From the NCBI GenBank assembly GCA_029194535.1, contig JARFXR010000001.1:1186721-1250720 (forward strand): 64,000 bases of DNA. The letters run 5' to 3'. The stretch's first letter is position 1. Every line of letters starts with the position of its first letter. Origin of the DNA: Nitrospira sp. (lineage in GTDB: Bacteria; Nitrospirota; Nitrospiria; Nitrospirales; Nitrospiraceae). A model generated the notes under the pieces. The model did no database searches. It was not told the origin of the DNA and saw nothing but the letters and a program-made list of their open reading frames with translations. This document shows, one piece after another, positions 49,618 to 59,252 of this stretch. The translations under genes were made by a program, and so were the position numbers.

Positions 49618-51921
49618 GTGAGGGAGGGGCTCGCAGCCGATTCAACCTGGCTCCTGCTGGTCGCTCTGCTGTGCGGCGTCGCGCTGGCGGTCGAAGTTCT
49701 AGCCCAGTCGAACGGGATCAAAGTCACCTCGATCGACGTTCGCGGGAACAAGAAGATCGAGCTGCAAGCCATAGCCGGTCGGCTCACGCTGAAGGTGGGC
49801 GACCCCTACACGCCGGAGAACGTCCGCGGGCAGATCAAGATCCTGTACGATACCGGCTACTTCGAGGACGTTCAGGTCGAGACGGAATCCGTGGCGGAGG
49901 GCATCGGACTCACGTTCCTGGTGCGCGAGAAACCGTTCATCACGGAGATCGTCTTCGACGGGAACGAGGAGCTGAGCGACGACAAGCTGAAGGAAAAGAT
50001 CACCATCAAGAACCAGGCGTTCCTCGACCAGCAACAGGCCAAGGAGAGCGCCGAGAAGGTTCGCTTGGCGTACCAGGAAGACGGGTTCTTCGATTGCCAA
50101 GTCATCCCTGTCGTGCAGACCCTCGACGAAGATCGCAAGCGGCTGACGTTCTTCGTCAAGGAGGGCGAGAAGGCCAAAGTGAAGACGGTGAACTTCGAGG
50201 GGCTGCGCGCGGCGACCAAGGACGAGATGTTCAAAGTGATGGCGACCCGGGAATGGGTGCCCTGGTACGGTCTGGTCACCCAGCTCAAGCTGCCGTCCTT
50301 TGTCTCCGATGCCGGGGTGCTGAAGCGCGAGGAAATGAACAACGACGTCGAGCGCATCAAGGAGATCCTGCTCAACCGCGGCTATCTCAACGCCCAGGTC
50401 GGCCTGCCGGCGGTCGAGCTGAGCGAGGACAAGAAATGGTTCAACGTGACCTATCCCATCGTCGAAGGGGAACCGTTCACGGTGGCTGAGGTTGCGTTCC
50501 GCGGCAACACGGTGTTCGAGGAGCCGGAGCTGCGCGAGAAACTGAAAATCAAAGAGGGGGAAATTTTCCAGCGCCAGAAGATCCGGGACGAGGTCACCCG
50601 GCTGACCGACTTGTACGGCAGCAAGGGCTACGCCTTCGCCGACGTCGTGCCCAACGTCACGCCAAGACCGGAAGAACGGACCGCCGTCATCACCCTGAAC
50701 ATCAGGGAAGGCGAGATGATGCGGATCCGGCAAATCAACATCAACGGCAACGAGAAGACCAAGGACAACGTCATCCGGCGCGAGCTGCGCGTGGACGAGC
50801 AGGACGTCATCGACACACCGTCTCTCAAGCGCAGTTTCCAGCGGCTGAATAACCTCAATTTCTTCGAGACCGTCGAAATCCTGCCCCAGCAGGTGGACGC
50901 GGATAAGGTGGACCTCAACGTGCGGGTCAAGGAGAAGGCGACGGGGCAGTTCAGCGTCGGCGGCGGGTTCAGCACCCTGGACCGGCTGGTGGCCATCGCC
51001 GACATCACCGAAGGCAACATCGGCGGCAACGGCTGGATGGGCCGAATCCGCGGCCAGCTCGGCCAGCAGCGCACCCTCGGCCTGATCACCTTCCGGAATC
51101 CGTACCTGAACGATTCACTTACGTCCATGCAGCTGGACGTCTTCCGGAGCATGACGAACTACATCACCTATTTCGAGCGAAAGGCCGGTGCGAGCATCAC
51201 GTTCGGCCGGTGGCTCTCGGAGTACGTGACGGGGAGCTTCAGTCTCGTGGCGGAGCAGCTCAATTTCAGCGATCCGATCGCCGGCGCCCCGGAAGTGGTG
51301 CTGCAGCAGTTGGGGACCCAGACGACGACGGGGTTCCGCACCTCGCTCGCGCGGGATACCAGAGACTACTATCTCGATCCGCGAACCGGATGGCGCACGA
51401 GCGTCGGCTTCGACCTGGGTACGCCGTACCTGGGCGGCACCAACAATTTCATCAAGTACTTCGTGGATGTGATTAAATACACCCCGTTGCCGATGGACAC
51501 GCGATTCTCCTTCCGTGCGCGGTACGGCGCCGCCGAGGGGCTCCACGGCAAGCCTGTTCCGCTGACGGAGCTCTTCTTCGTCGGAGGCATCAACACGATG
51601 CGCGGTTTTGTGTTCGGCCGGGCGGGACCCGTGACCGAAAGCGGATCGCTCTTGGGCGCCGCACGCGAGCTGATTTTTAACAACGACTTCATTTTCACGA
51701 TCTCGTCGGAGGCCAAGCTGAACGGCGTCATCTTTTTCGACTATGGAAAAGGGTTTGCCGCCGGCGAACAGGTGTCGTTCGATCTCCGGCCTGCCGCAGG
51801 CCTCGAAGGGCGGTGGATCTCGCCGTTCGGCCCGCTACGCGCGGCCTACGGCATCAATCTCGATCCCAGGCCGGGCGAGCGCAAGGGAGTGTTTGAGTTC
51901 ACCATCGGCTCTCTATTCTAG
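49618..51921 (+). CDS. bamA: Outer membrane protein assembly factor BamA
   Basis: BamA inserts beta-barrel proteins into the outer membrane. From the GTG at 49618 it has about 767 residues: signal peptide (STWLLLVALLCGVALAVEVL), five POTRA domains (first IKVTSIDVRGNKKIELQAIA; later GEPFTVAEVAFRGNTVFEEP and MRIRQININGNEKTKDNVIR), then a 16-strand barrel ending in Phe (FEFTIGSLF), with the lid/turn motif FVGGINTMRGF. The frame is open from 49291, but the promoter at 49379 and the signal peptide favour 49618; ATG 49483 is possible. First gene of the operon. Confidence 0.93.
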   Translation: MREGLAADSTWLLLVALLCGVALAVEVLAQSNGIKVTSIDVRGNKKIELQAIAGRLTLKVGDPYTPENVRGQIKILYDTGYFEDVQVETESVAEGIGLTFLVREKPFITEIVFDGNEELSDDKLKEKITIKNQAFLDQQQAKESAEKVRLAYQEDGFFDCQVIPVVQTLDEDRKRLTFFVKEGEKAKVKTVNFEGLRAATKDEMFKVMATREWVPWYGLVTQLKLPSFVSDAGVLKREEMNNDVERIKEILLNRGYLNAQVGLPAVELSEDKKWFNVTYPIVEGEPFTVAEVAFRGNTVFEEPELREKLKIKEGEIFQRQKIRDEVTRLTDLYGSKGYAFADVVPNVTPRPEERTAVITLNIREGEMMRIRQININGNEKTKDNVIRRELRVDEQDVIDTPSLKRSFQRLNNLNFFETVEILPQQVDADKVDLNVRVKEKATGQFSVGGGFSTLDRLVAIADITEGNIGGNGWMGRIRGQLGQQRTLGLITFRNPYLNDSLTSMQLDVFRSMTNYITYFERKAGASITFGRWLSEYVTGSFSLVAEQLNFSDPIAGAPEVVLQQLGTQTTTGFRTSLARDTRDYYLDPRTGWRTSVGFDLGTPYLGGTNNFIKYFVDVIKYTPLPMDTRFSFRARYGAAEGLHGKPVPLTELFFVGGINTMRGFVFGRAGPVTESGSLLGAARELIFNNDFIFTISSEAKLNGVIFFDYGKGFAAGEQVSFDLRPAAGLEGRWISPFGPLRAAYGINLDPRPGERKGVFEFTIGSLF

Positions 51922-51944
51922 TCTAGGCAAAAGGAACACGCGAC

Positions 51945-52502
51945 ATGTCTACTATCCTCCCGCACAGATTGTGCCGAGTACAGGCGGCGTTGCTGCTCTG
52001 CCTGGCCGTCTCCATCGGCTCGATTGCCGGATGCGCCAGCACGAAGATCGAAGGACGAATCGGCCTCGTCGATCCGACCAAGCTGCTCAACGAATCGAAC
52101 GCCGGCAAGAAGGCCAAGGACACGCTGACCACCTTCTCCAAGAGCCGCCAGGCGCTGATCGAGATCGAGGAAAAGGAACTCCGGCGGATGGAAGAGGACT
52201 TCATCAAGCAGGCGAGCGTGCTGAGTCCGGCCGCCAAGAACGAGCGGGAGCAGATCTTCCGGCGGCGCATGGCCGAGTATCAGCAAAAGGCCGGGGAGCT
52301 CAACCGCGAGGTCCAGGAAAAGCAAAAGGATGTGCTTGACGGATTTCGCGACAAGGTGGAGATCGTGGTCGGCAAGGTGGCGAAGCGGCACGGCCTCCAG
52401 GTCGTGATCGACAAGGGCAAGGGCGGTCCGGCCATCTATGGGGAACCTGAGCTGGACATCACCGGCGAAGCGATCGAAGAATTCAACCGCGTCTACCCGT
52501 GA
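51945..52502 (+). CDS. Skp/OmpH-like chaperone, lipoprotein form
   Basis: A 185-residue periplasmic holdase of the Skp/OmpH family. The signal ends in a lipobox (SIAGCAS), so it would be anchored to a membrane, unlike soluble Skp. Then IEGRIGLVDPTKLLNESNAG, a long helical arm region (~60-145) and VAKRHGLQVVIDKGKGGPAI, the usual body strand. Start ATG with AAGGA upstream, 23 nt after bamA. It escorts outer-membrane proteins to BamA; a second copy follows. Confidence 0.87.
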   Translation: MSTILPHRLCRVQAALLLCLAVSIGSIAGCASTKIEGRIGLVDPTKLLNESNAGKKAKDTLTTFSKSRQALIEIEEKELRRMEEDFIKQASVLSPAAKNEREQIFRRRMAEYQQKAGELNREVQEKQKDVLDGFRDKVEIVVGKVAKRHGLQVVIDKGKGGPAIYGEPELDITGEAIEEFNRVYP

Positions 52503-52548
52503 GCGGCGGGACGAGCGTGAGACGGACAAGCGAGAGGAGGAGTATTTC

Positions 52549-53079
52549 ATGAGCATCGGATGGGGCACACTGTTGACGGTGATGGTCGCGGCCATGGCGG
52601 CCGCGCCGGTCTGGGCGGCCGAGTCGTTGCGGGTGGCCGTGATGGACCAGCAGGTCGTCATCGAAAAATCGAAGGCGGGCAACCGCGCGATGGAGGAGCT
52701 GAAGGCCTACTCCGCGACCCGGCAGAAGATCATCAATTCCGACGATCAGGAGTTGAAGGAGCTGGAGCAGTCGATCCAGGATCCCAACATGAGCGACCAG
52801 GCCAAGCAGGAGAAGCAGGGCCAATTCCAGGCGAAGATCGAGGCCTACCAGCGGCGGCTGGCCGACTTCAACCGGGAGATCCAGCAAAAGCAGCGGGAAA
52901 CGGTCGCCGAATATGCCAAGAAGGTCGAGGACGCCGCCCGTGTCGTCGCGCAGCGCGAAGGGTATGTCGCCATCATCGACAAGGGAACTGAGGGGGCGAT
53001 CCGGATCGTCATCTATCACCAGCCGGCGCTGGACTTGACCGATCAAGTGGTGAAGGAATTCGACAAGCAGAATAAATAG
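52549..53079 (+). CDS. Skp/OmpH-like periplasmic chaperone, soluble form
   Basis: A 176-residue second Skp/OmpH protein. Signal peptide (GTLLTVMVAAMAAAPVWAAE) without a lipobox Cys, then LRVAVMDQQVVIEKSKAGNR, the helical arms (~60-125) and VVAQREGYVAIIDKGTEGAI. The ATG at 52549 has GAGAGGAGG 9 nt upstream; a longer frame from 52438 overlaps the previous gene and is not used. Two different Skp genes in a row suggest an anchored and a soluble pool. Confidence 0.88.
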   Translation: MSIGWGTLLTVMVAAMAAAPVWAAESLRVAVMDQQVVIEKSKAGNRAMEELKAYSATRQKIINSDDQELKELEQSIQDPNMSDQAKQEKQGQFQAKIEAYQRRLADFNREIQQKQRETVAEYAKKVEDAARVVAQREGYVAIIDKGTEGAIRIVIYHQPALDLTDQVVKEFDKQNK

Positions 53080-53207
53080 CAGAATAAATAGGGGATGAGG
53101 CGATCGTGTAGAAAGAGCGGGTCCCGCACTGCCATCTATAATAACTATCCGCTCGCATTTGATCGAGGCGAGCGGCTCAAGCGAAGCTTGGTATGGAGGA
53201 TGCGACG

Positions 53208-53657
53208 ATGTCCGTAATGGAACAGGCCGACATTCAAGCGCTCTTGCCGCACCGGTATCCGTTTCTTCTGGTCGACCGGGTGTTGGAGCTGGACCCGGAC
53301 CGGCGGATCGTGGGAATCAAGAACGTCACGATCAACGAACCGTTTTTCCAGGGTCACTTCCCCGGCCGGCCGGTGATGCCGGGGGTGCTGATTCTCGAGG
53401 CGATGGCCCAGGTCGGCGGGCTGCTGGCGTTCAAGTCGATGGGCCAGAGCAAGCGGCCCGTGGTGTATCTCACCGGGGTGGACGGAGCGAAGTTCCGCAA
53501 GCCCGTAGTGCCGGGCGACCGGCTGCGGTTCGAGATCGACGTCGTGAAGAAACGGGCGCCGTTCTGGAAGATGCAGGGGAAGGCGTTCGTGGAGACCGAA
53601 CTGGTCTGTGAAGCGGAAGTGACCGCCATGGTGACCGAGGAGCAGGCGCCGACGTGA
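53208..53657 (+). CDS. fabZ: 3-hydroxyacyl-ACP dehydratase FabZ
   Basis: Dehydrates 3-hydroxyacyl-ACP in fatty acid synthesis, competing with lipid A enzymes for hydroxymyristoyl-ACP. About 149 residues from the ATG at 53208 (GGAGG 8 nt upstream; an ATG at 53193 adds five). [19 protein letters not shown] and the hot-dog active site [20 protein letters not shown] (His and Glu) are intact. Precedes lpxA as in many bacteria, but lpxD, usually just upstream, is missing. A TATAAT at 53137 without a clear -35 lies in the gap before it. Confidence 0.95.
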   Translation: MSVMEQADIQALLPHRYPFLLVDRVLELDPDRRIVGIKNVTINEPFFQGHFPGRPVMPGVLILEAMAQVGGLLAFKSMGQSKRPVVYLTGVDGAKFRKPVVPGDRLRFEIDVVKKRAPFWKMQGKAFVETELVCEAEVTAMVTEEQAPT

Positions 53658-53746
53658 ATCGTTCCACGTGCGTCAGGGAGCCGGGGCTCAGCCCGTGCGT
53701 GATCAAGAATGTGCGAGTGACGATCAACGTCGACTGGAGGTAGCGC

Positions 53747-54556
53747 GTGCAGATTCATCCACAAGCCATCGTTCATCCCAAGGCGAAACTGGCCGCCGAC
53801 GTGGTCGTCGGCCCCTTCTGCGTCGTCGGCGAGCATGTGACCATCGGGAAGGGCACGACGCTCTTCTCCCACGTCAGCGTCGAAGGGTGGACGCAGATCG
53901 GCGAACGCTGCGAGCTGCATCCCTTCGTCTCGGTCGGAAGCCCGCCGCAGCATCTGCAGTACAAGGGGGAGCCGACCCGGGTCGTCATCGGAGACGACAA
54001 CATCCTCCGCGAATACGTGACCGTCAACCGGGCCACCATCCAGGGCGGCGGCGAGACGACCATCGGCTCCAACAATTTTCTCATGGCCTACGTGCACGTG
54101 GCGCACGATTGCCATCTGGGCAGCCATCTTATTCTGGCCAATGCGGCGAGTTTGGCCGGCCACATCACCATCGGCGACCATGCGATCATCGGCGGCCTGA
54201 GCGGCATCCATCAGTACGTGCGCATCGGGGCCTATTCGATGGTGGGCGGCTGTTGCGCCTTGGGGCAGGACCTGCCCCCCTTCATGCGGGCCGCGGGAGG
54301 CTATCGCGCGCGGATGTACGGGCTCAACTCCGTCGGCCTCCGCCGGCACGGCTTCTCGGCCGACCGGATCTCCGTGCTCAAGCGGGCCTATGACTTGCTG
54401 TTCCGGTCCGGCCACCGGACCGCCGAAGCGGCGAAGCTCGCGAAGACGGAATTCAACGATCAGCCGGACGTCATGACCGTGCTGGCGTTTCTCGAGGGCA
54501 CCAAGCGAGGCATCTGCCGTTCGGTCGTCCACGGGCAAGAGTCGGAGGACATGTGA
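53747..54556 (+). CDS. lpxA: UDP-N-acetylglucosamine acyltransferase LpxA
   Basis: First enzyme of lipid A synthesis: acylates UDP-GlcNAc (or its 3-amino analogue) with hydroxyacyl-ACP. The 269-residue left-handed beta-helix shows hexapeptide repeats from [20 protein letters not shown] on, [16 protein letters not shown], and the catalytic His in [20 protein letters not shown], then [22 protein letters not shown] start, CTGGAGG 6 nt upstream. Its stop overlaps lpxI by 4 nt. Confidence 0.95.
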   Translation: MQIHPQAIVHPKAKLAADVVVGPFCVVGEHVTIGKGTTLFSHVSVEGWTQIGERCELHPFVSVGSPPQHLQYKGEPTRVVIGDDNILREYVTVNRATIQGGGETTIGSNNFLMAYVHVAHDCHLGSHLILANAASLAGHITIGDHAIIGGLSGIHQYVRIGAYSMVGGCCALGQDLPPFMRAAGGYRARMYGLNSVGLRRHGFSADRISVLKRAYDLLFRSGHRTAEAAKLAKTEFNDQPDVMTVLAFLEGTKRGICRSVVHGQESEDM

Positions 54557-55416
54557 CCAAGACGCCGGAACTCCGGGACGGCGAGCGGCTCGGGCTCATC
54601 GCCGGCAACGGCCGTTTTCCGATCATCTTTGCCGACAACGCCAGGAAGCTCGGGTATCACATCTCCGCGGTTGCGCACGAAGGCGAGACGGATCCCGCCC
54701 TGGCCGAGCACGTGGACCGGATCCATTGGATCAAGATCGGGCAGCTGAACAAGCTGATCAAGGCATTTCAGGGCGACCAGGTCCGGCAGGCGGTCATGCT
54801 GGGCGGGATCAAGAAGACCCATGTGTTCACCACTGTGCGGCCAGATTTCCGCGCGCTCGCGCTCGCCGCCCGACTCGCCCTCTGGAAGGACGACGATATC
54901 CTGCGCGAAATCGCCAAGGAGCTCGAGCGTGAAGGGATTTCCATTTGCGAGTCGACGTTCGGACTGGACGGCATTCTGGCGGAAGAGGGGACGTTGACCA
55001 CGCGCGAACCGGACTCGAAACAGTGGGAGGACATCCGCTACGGATGGGATGTGGCCCAGGAGATCGGCCTTCTGGATATCGGCCAGTGCGTGGTGATCAA
55101 GGACCGGGTGGTCGTGGCGGTCGAGGCGGTCGAGGGAACGGACGAAGCGATCAGGCGCGGCGGACAGCTGGCGAAGGAAGGGGCCGTCGTCGTGAAGCGG
55201 TGCAAGCCGCAGCAGGACTTACGGTTCGACCTGCCCGCCGTCGGCCCGCGGACGATCGAAGTGATGGCGGCGGTCAAGGCTTCGGTGCTGGCGGTGGAAG
55301 CGGGCCGGACGATCCTCCTGGACCGCGAGCAGATGTTGCAGCAGGCCCAGAAGTCCCGCATCGTCGTGGTCGGACTGGCGACCACGGGACCGAACGGAGG
55401 CGAGCAGGCGACATGA
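54553..55416 (+). CDS. lpxI: UDP-2,3-diacylglucosamine pyrophosphatase LpxI
   Basis: LpxI hydrolyses UDP-2,3-diacylglucosamine to lipid X, replacing LpxH in bacteria that lack it. The 287-residue protein has the LpxI (formerly DUF1009) pattern: [51 protein letters not shown], then [30 protein letters not shown] and [23 protein letters not shown] start overlapping lpxA, and the stop overlaps the next gene as ATGA. Confidence 0.93.
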   Translation: MTKTPELRDGERLGLIAGNGRFPIIFADNARKLGYHISAVAHEGETDPALAEHVDRIHWIKIGQLNKLIKAFQGDQVRQAVMLGGIKKTHVFTTVRPDFRALALAARLALWKDDDILREIAKELEREGISICESTFGLDGILAEEGTLTTREPDSKQWEDIRYGWDVAQEIGLLDIGQCVVIKDRVVVAVEAVEGTDEAIRRGGQLAKEGAVVVKRCKPQQDLRFDLPAVGPRTIEVMAAVKASVLAVEAGRTILLDREQMLQQAQKSRIVVVGLATTGPNGGEQAT

Positions 55417-56372
55417 ATCCCTTGCGGGCCGGCGTGATCGGCGTGGGCCATTTGGGACAGCACCACGCGCGTCTCTATGGAGCGATTCCCGGTTCGCAGC
55501 TGGCCGGCATCGTGGACCTCTCGCCCGACCGAGCCAAGGTCATCGCCGACAAGCTGGGCACCAGAGTCTTTCCCGACCTCGGCGAACTCCTGTCTCAGGT
55601 TGACGTCGTGAGCGTGGCCGTCCCGACCTCGGCGCACCATGCGGTGGTCAAGGCCTGTCTGTCGGCGGGCAAGCACGTGCTGGTGGAAAAGCCGATCGCC
55701 GTGACTTCGACGGAGGCCCAGGAACTGGTCGCGCTGGCCGAACAGCGGGGCCTCTGTCTTCAAGTGGGCCATAGCGAGCGCTTCAATCCCGTCATGGAGG
55801 TGATGCGGCCGCACATCGGCCGTCCCGCTTTCATCGAATGTCACCGGCTCAGCAGCTTCAGTGATCGAGGCACCGATGTGGACGTGGTGCTCGATCTGAT
55901 GATCCACGACCTGGACATGGTTCTGTCGTTCAACCCCGGTCCCGTCGAAGAAGTGCGGGCGGCCGGGGTGCCGGTGCTGTCGTCCACCGTGGACATCGCC
56001 AATGCCAGGATCCAGTTCAAGGGCGGGTGCGTGGCCAACCTCACCGTCAGCCGGGTCTCGACCAACAAGATGCGCCGGTTCCGGGTCTTTCAGCGCGACA
56101 GTTACGTGTCGATCGATTTTCAGACGCGCCAGGGCATGGTGTGCCGCCGGGAGCAGCAGGGAGGACCCAGGCCTTCCATCGTCGTCCAGCAGATGCAAGG
56201 AGGGGACGAGGAGCCGCTGAAGCTGCAACTGGCGTCCTTTCTCGAATCCGCGAGGACCGGCAGGCGTCCGATCGTGTCCGGTGAGGACGGCGCGCTCGCG
56301 CTGGATCTGGCGCACCAGGTATTGAAAGCGATCGAAGCGTTCACTGAACGCCACCAAGTCGAGAAAGGTTGA
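55413..56372 (+). CDS. Gfo/Idh/MocA oxidoreductase in the lipid A cluster (GnnA-like)
   Basis: A 319-residue NAD(P)-dependent dehydrogenase. N-terminal Rossmann fold GVIGVGHLGQHHARLYG, the EKPIAVTSTEA motif (Lys) and the substrate domain with HSERFNPV and DLMIHDLDMVLSFNP. Lying between lpxI and lpxB, it recalls GnnA, which oxidises UDP-GlcNAc at C3 to make the 3-amino sugar of amide-linked lipid A. The partner transaminase GnnB is not next to it. Overlaps lpxI by 4 nt. Exact substrate is an inference from context. Confidence 0.85.
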   Translation: MNPLRAGVIGVGHLGQHHARLYGAIPGSQLAGIVDLSPDRAKVIADKLGTRVFPDLGELLSQVDVVSVAVPTSAHHAVVKACLSAGKHVLVEKPIAVTSTEAQELVALAEQRGLCLQVGHSERFNPVMEVMRPHIGRPAFIECHRLSSFSDRGTDVDVVLDLMIHDLDMVLSFNPGPVEEVRAAGVPVLSSTVDIANARIQFKGGCVANLTVSRVSTNKMRRFRVFQRDSYVSIDFQTRQGMVCRREQQGGPRPSIVVQQMQGGDEEPLKLQLASFLESARTGRRPIVSGEDGALALDLAHQVLKAIEAFTERHQVEKG

Positions 56373-56388
56373 GGTTGACCTTTCTACC

Positions 56389-57519
56389 ATGGCGCGCATT
56401 CTGATCGTGACCGGCGAAGCCTCCGGTGATCTGCACGGAGCCAACCTCGCGAAGGAGGTGCTCTCGCTGGATCCTTCGGCCCGATTGGTCGGCATCGGCG
56501 GCGCCGGCATGAAAGCCGCGGGCGTGGCGCTGATTCCGGGAGTGCCGCAACTCGACGTGATGGGCCTGGTCGGCCTCTCGGCGGTGCGGGCGATCGTCCA
56601 GCGGATCCGCGCAATCAGGCGCGTGCTGCGTTCCGAACGCTGGGATCTGGTGGTGTTGATCGACAATCCCGCCTTGAACCTTCATTTTGCGCGGATCGCC
56701 AAGGCCGCCGGACAGAAGGTACTCTATTATGTCGCTCCACAGATCTGGGCCTGGCGGCCACGCCGGATCAACTGGATCCAACGGCGGGTCAACCACGTCG
56801 TGGTCATCCTGCCGTTTGAGGAGGAGATCTACCGCCGGGCCGGCATCCGCTGCACCTACGTCGGCCATCCGCTGCTGGATGCGGTGGCCGCACAGTACGA
56901 TCGACCGGCGTTGCGCCGGCGGTTTGGATTGGACCAGGAAGCCCCGGTCGTCGGGCTCCTGCCGGGAAGCCGGGTCGCCGAAGTCGAACTGCTCATGCCG
57001 GTGCTGTTGAAGGCGGCCGCCGAGCTCCTCGCCCGCAATCCGAAGACGCAGTTCATCCTTGCGCAGGCCTCGTCGATCCAGGACGCGCTGATCCAGGAAC
57101 GACTGCATGGCAGTTCCATCCCGGTGACCGTGGTACGGGACCAGTCCAGCGAAGTCATGGCCGCTTCGGATATATTATGGATCGCCTCCGGCACCGCGAC
57201 CCTGCAGGCGGCCGTGGTCGGGACTCCGATGGTCCTGCTGTACAAGACCACGTTGCCCACGTACTTGCTGGCGCGCTGCCTGATCAGGGTCCGGTGGATC
57301 GGCCTGGTGAATCTCATCGCCGGCCGGTCGGTGGTCCCTGAACTCATTCAGGACGAAGCGACGGCCGAACGGCTGATCCGGGAGACCGACCGCCTGGCGA
57401 ACGATCGGCGGGCATACGGCGAGATGAAGGACAGCCTGCGGCAGGTGCATCGCGCGTTGGGAGAACCGGGCGCGTCCAGGCGGGCCGCTCGGGTGGTGTT
57501 GGACGAATGTCGAGTTTAG
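56389..57519 (+). CDS. lpxB: Lipid-A-disaccharide synthase LpxB
   Basis: Joins lipid X and UDP-diacylglucosamine to make the lipid A disaccharide (GT19 family). The 376-residue protein has ILIVTGEASGDLHGANLAKE, GVPQLDVMGLVGL, YVAPQIWAWRPRRINWIQRR, VGHPLLDA and the UDP-binding GLLPGSRVAEVELL and ASGTATLQAAVVGTPMVLLY. Start ATG 17 nt after the oxidoreductase; the 3' end overlaps msbA by 13 nt. Confidence 0.95.
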   Translation: MARILIVTGEASGDLHGANLAKEVLSLDPSARLVGIGGAGMKAAGVALIPGVPQLDVMGLVGLSAVRAIVQRIRAIRRVLRSERWDLVVLIDNPALNLHFARIAKAAGQKVLYYVAPQIWAWRPRRINWIQRRVNHVVVILPFEEEIYRRAGIRCTYVGHPLLDAVAAQYDRPALRRRFGLDQEAPVVGLLPGSRVAEVELLMPVLLKAAAELLARNPKTQFILAQASSIQDALIQERLHGSSIPVTVVRDQSSEVMAASDILWIASGTATLQAAVVGTPMVLLYKTTLPTYLLARCLIRVRWIGLVNLIAGRSVVPELIQDEATAERLIRETDRLANDRRAYGEMKDSLRQVHRALGEPGASRRAARVVLDECRV

Positions 57520-59252
57520 ACCGGTTCAGGCGGTTGGTCCGGTACCTCAAGCCGTACCGGCTGCGGTTGCTCGCGGCCTTCGTCTGCTCCGCCCTTGTGG
57601 CGGTGTTTTCCGGAGCCTACGCCTGGCTGGTGAAGCCGGTGCTGGACGAGATCTTCATCAACAAGAACGAAGGGCTGCTGCTCGCGCTGCCGCTCGCGCT
57701 GTTCCTCGTGTCGGTCCTCAAGAGCGCGTTCAACTACGGTCAGAACTACCTCATGAACTACGTCGGCAACCAGGTGATCACCGACATCCGTCAGGAACTG
57801 TTCGGGAAGATGATTCGCCTGCCGGTCGGTTTCCATGATACGAATACGTCCGGGCGCCTGGTGTCGCGCGTCGTCAACGACGTGACGCTCATGGCCAACG
57901 CGGTGGCCGGCGTTTTAAAAGATATTTTCCAGCAGGGTCTCACCTTCCTCGCGATGCTCGGCGTGATCTTCTACCAGAACTGGCAGCTCGCCGGCCTCTC
58001 GATCGTCGTCATTCCGCTCGCCGTCGTGACCATGGTGCGCATGGGCAAGCGCCTGCGCGCGCTCGCCGCGAGCGGCCAGGAGCGGATGGGGGACATGGCG
58101 TCTACGTTGCAGGAGACGTTGGCGGGCATCCGCATGGTCAAGGCCTACGGTCGGGAGGAGGCGGAGGCGCAGCGGTTCAAGGACAGCAACAAGGCGTTCC
58201 TGAACACGACGATGAAGGCCATCCAGGTGTCCTCGCTCGGCTCGTCGCACATGGAAGTGATCGGTGTGGTCGGCGTCGCGGCGATCGTCTGGTACGGCGG
58301 CTACCTCGTCATCAGCGGCGCCATGACGCCCGGTTCGTTCTTTTCCTTTCTGACGGCGATGTTCATGGCCTACACGCCGATCCGGAGGCTGTCCGGGTCC
58401 AACAACACGATCCAACAGGCGCTGGCGGCGGCCGAGCGAGTCTTCAGTGTCATCGATCTTCAGACGGAGCAGGAAATCGAGCGGGGCCGGCTGGTGCTGC
58501 CTCCGATCACCCGGTCCGTGGCCTATGAGGACGTGACGTTCCATTACGAAGGGCAGAGCGTGCCCGCTCTCACCGGCATCGACCTGACCATCCGTGCCGG
58601 TGAAATGGTCGCCATCGTCGGTAGCAGCGGGAGCGGCAAGACCACGCTCGTGAATCTGCTGCCCCGTTTCTACGAGCCGACGACCGGCCGTATTCTCATC
58701 GACGGCATCGATATCCAGTCCTACACGCTGGCGTCGCTGCGTGCGCAGATCGGCATCGTGTCGCAGGATGTCGTCCTGTTCGACGATTCCGTCCGCACCA
58801 ACATCGCCTTTGGACGGCGGGACGCCACCGACGAGCAGATCGCGATGGCAGCCACGCAGGCCTACGCGCACGATTTCATCGAGCGGCTTCCCCAGAGTTA
58901 CCGCACGGTGGTCGGAGAGAAGGGCGTCAAGCTCTCGGGCGGCGAGCGGCAGCGGCTGGCCATCGCCCGCGCCATTCTCCGGGATCCGCCGCTGCTGATT
59001 CTCGACGAAGCGACGTCGGCGCTCGACACGGAATCGGAGCGCGTCGTCCAACTCGCCCTGGCAAACCTGATGCAACACCGCACCACGGTCGTGATCGCGC
59101 ACCGGTTGTCCACCATCCAGCGTGCGGACCGCATCGTCGTGCTCAGCCGGGGGAGAATCGTCGAGGTCGGGACCCATGAGGAACTGCTCCGCCGCGGCGG
59201 CCACTATCAACGGCTGCATGCGATGCAGTTCCAGGATGTGCCCCTTGAGTAG
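57507..59252 (+). CDS. msbA: Lipid A export ABC transporter MsbA-like
   Basis: A 581-residue half-transporter flipping lipid A-core across the inner membrane. Six membrane helices (~20-310) then the nucleotide-binding domain: Walker A GSSGSGKTTLVNLLPRFYEP, signature LSGGERQRLAIARAIL, Walker B LLILDEATSALDTES and His IAHRLST. Position between lpxB and the acyltransferase/waaA genes supports lipid A as substrate over other ABC exporters. Overlaps lpxB and the following gene. Confidence 0.93.
   Translation: MSSLDRFRRLVRYLKPYRLRLLAAFVCSALVAVFSGAYAWLVKPVLDEIFINKNEGLLLALPLALFLVSVLKSAFNYGQNYLMNYVGNQVITDIRQELFGKMIRLPVGFHDTNTSGRLVSRVVNDVTLMANAVAGVLKDIFQQGLTFLAMLGVIFYQNWQLAGLSIVVIPLAVVTMVRMGKRLRALAASGQERMGDMASTLQETLAGIRMVKAYGREEAEAQRFKDSNKAFLNTTMKAIQVSSLGSSHMEVIGVVGVAAIVWYGGYLVISGAMTPGSFFSFLTAMFMAYTPIRRLSGSNNTIQQALAAAERVFSVIDLQTEQEIERGRLVLPPITRSVAYEDVTFHYEGQSVPALTGIDLTIRAGEMVAIVGSSGSGKTTLVNLLPRFYEPTTGRILIDGIDIQSYTLASLRAQIGIVSQDVVLFDDSVRTNIAFGRRDATDEQIAMAATQAYAHDFIERLPQSYRTVVGEKGVKLSGGERQRLAIARAILRDPPLLILDEATSALDTESERVVQLALANLMQHRTTVVIAHRLSTIQRADRIVVLSRGRIVEVGTHEELLRRGGHYQRLHAMQFQDVPLE

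Noticed and set aside
55038-56666. 542-codon antisense frame over lpxI, the Gfo/Idh gene and lpxB
   Set aside because: It spans three well-supported genes and shows no motif of its own.
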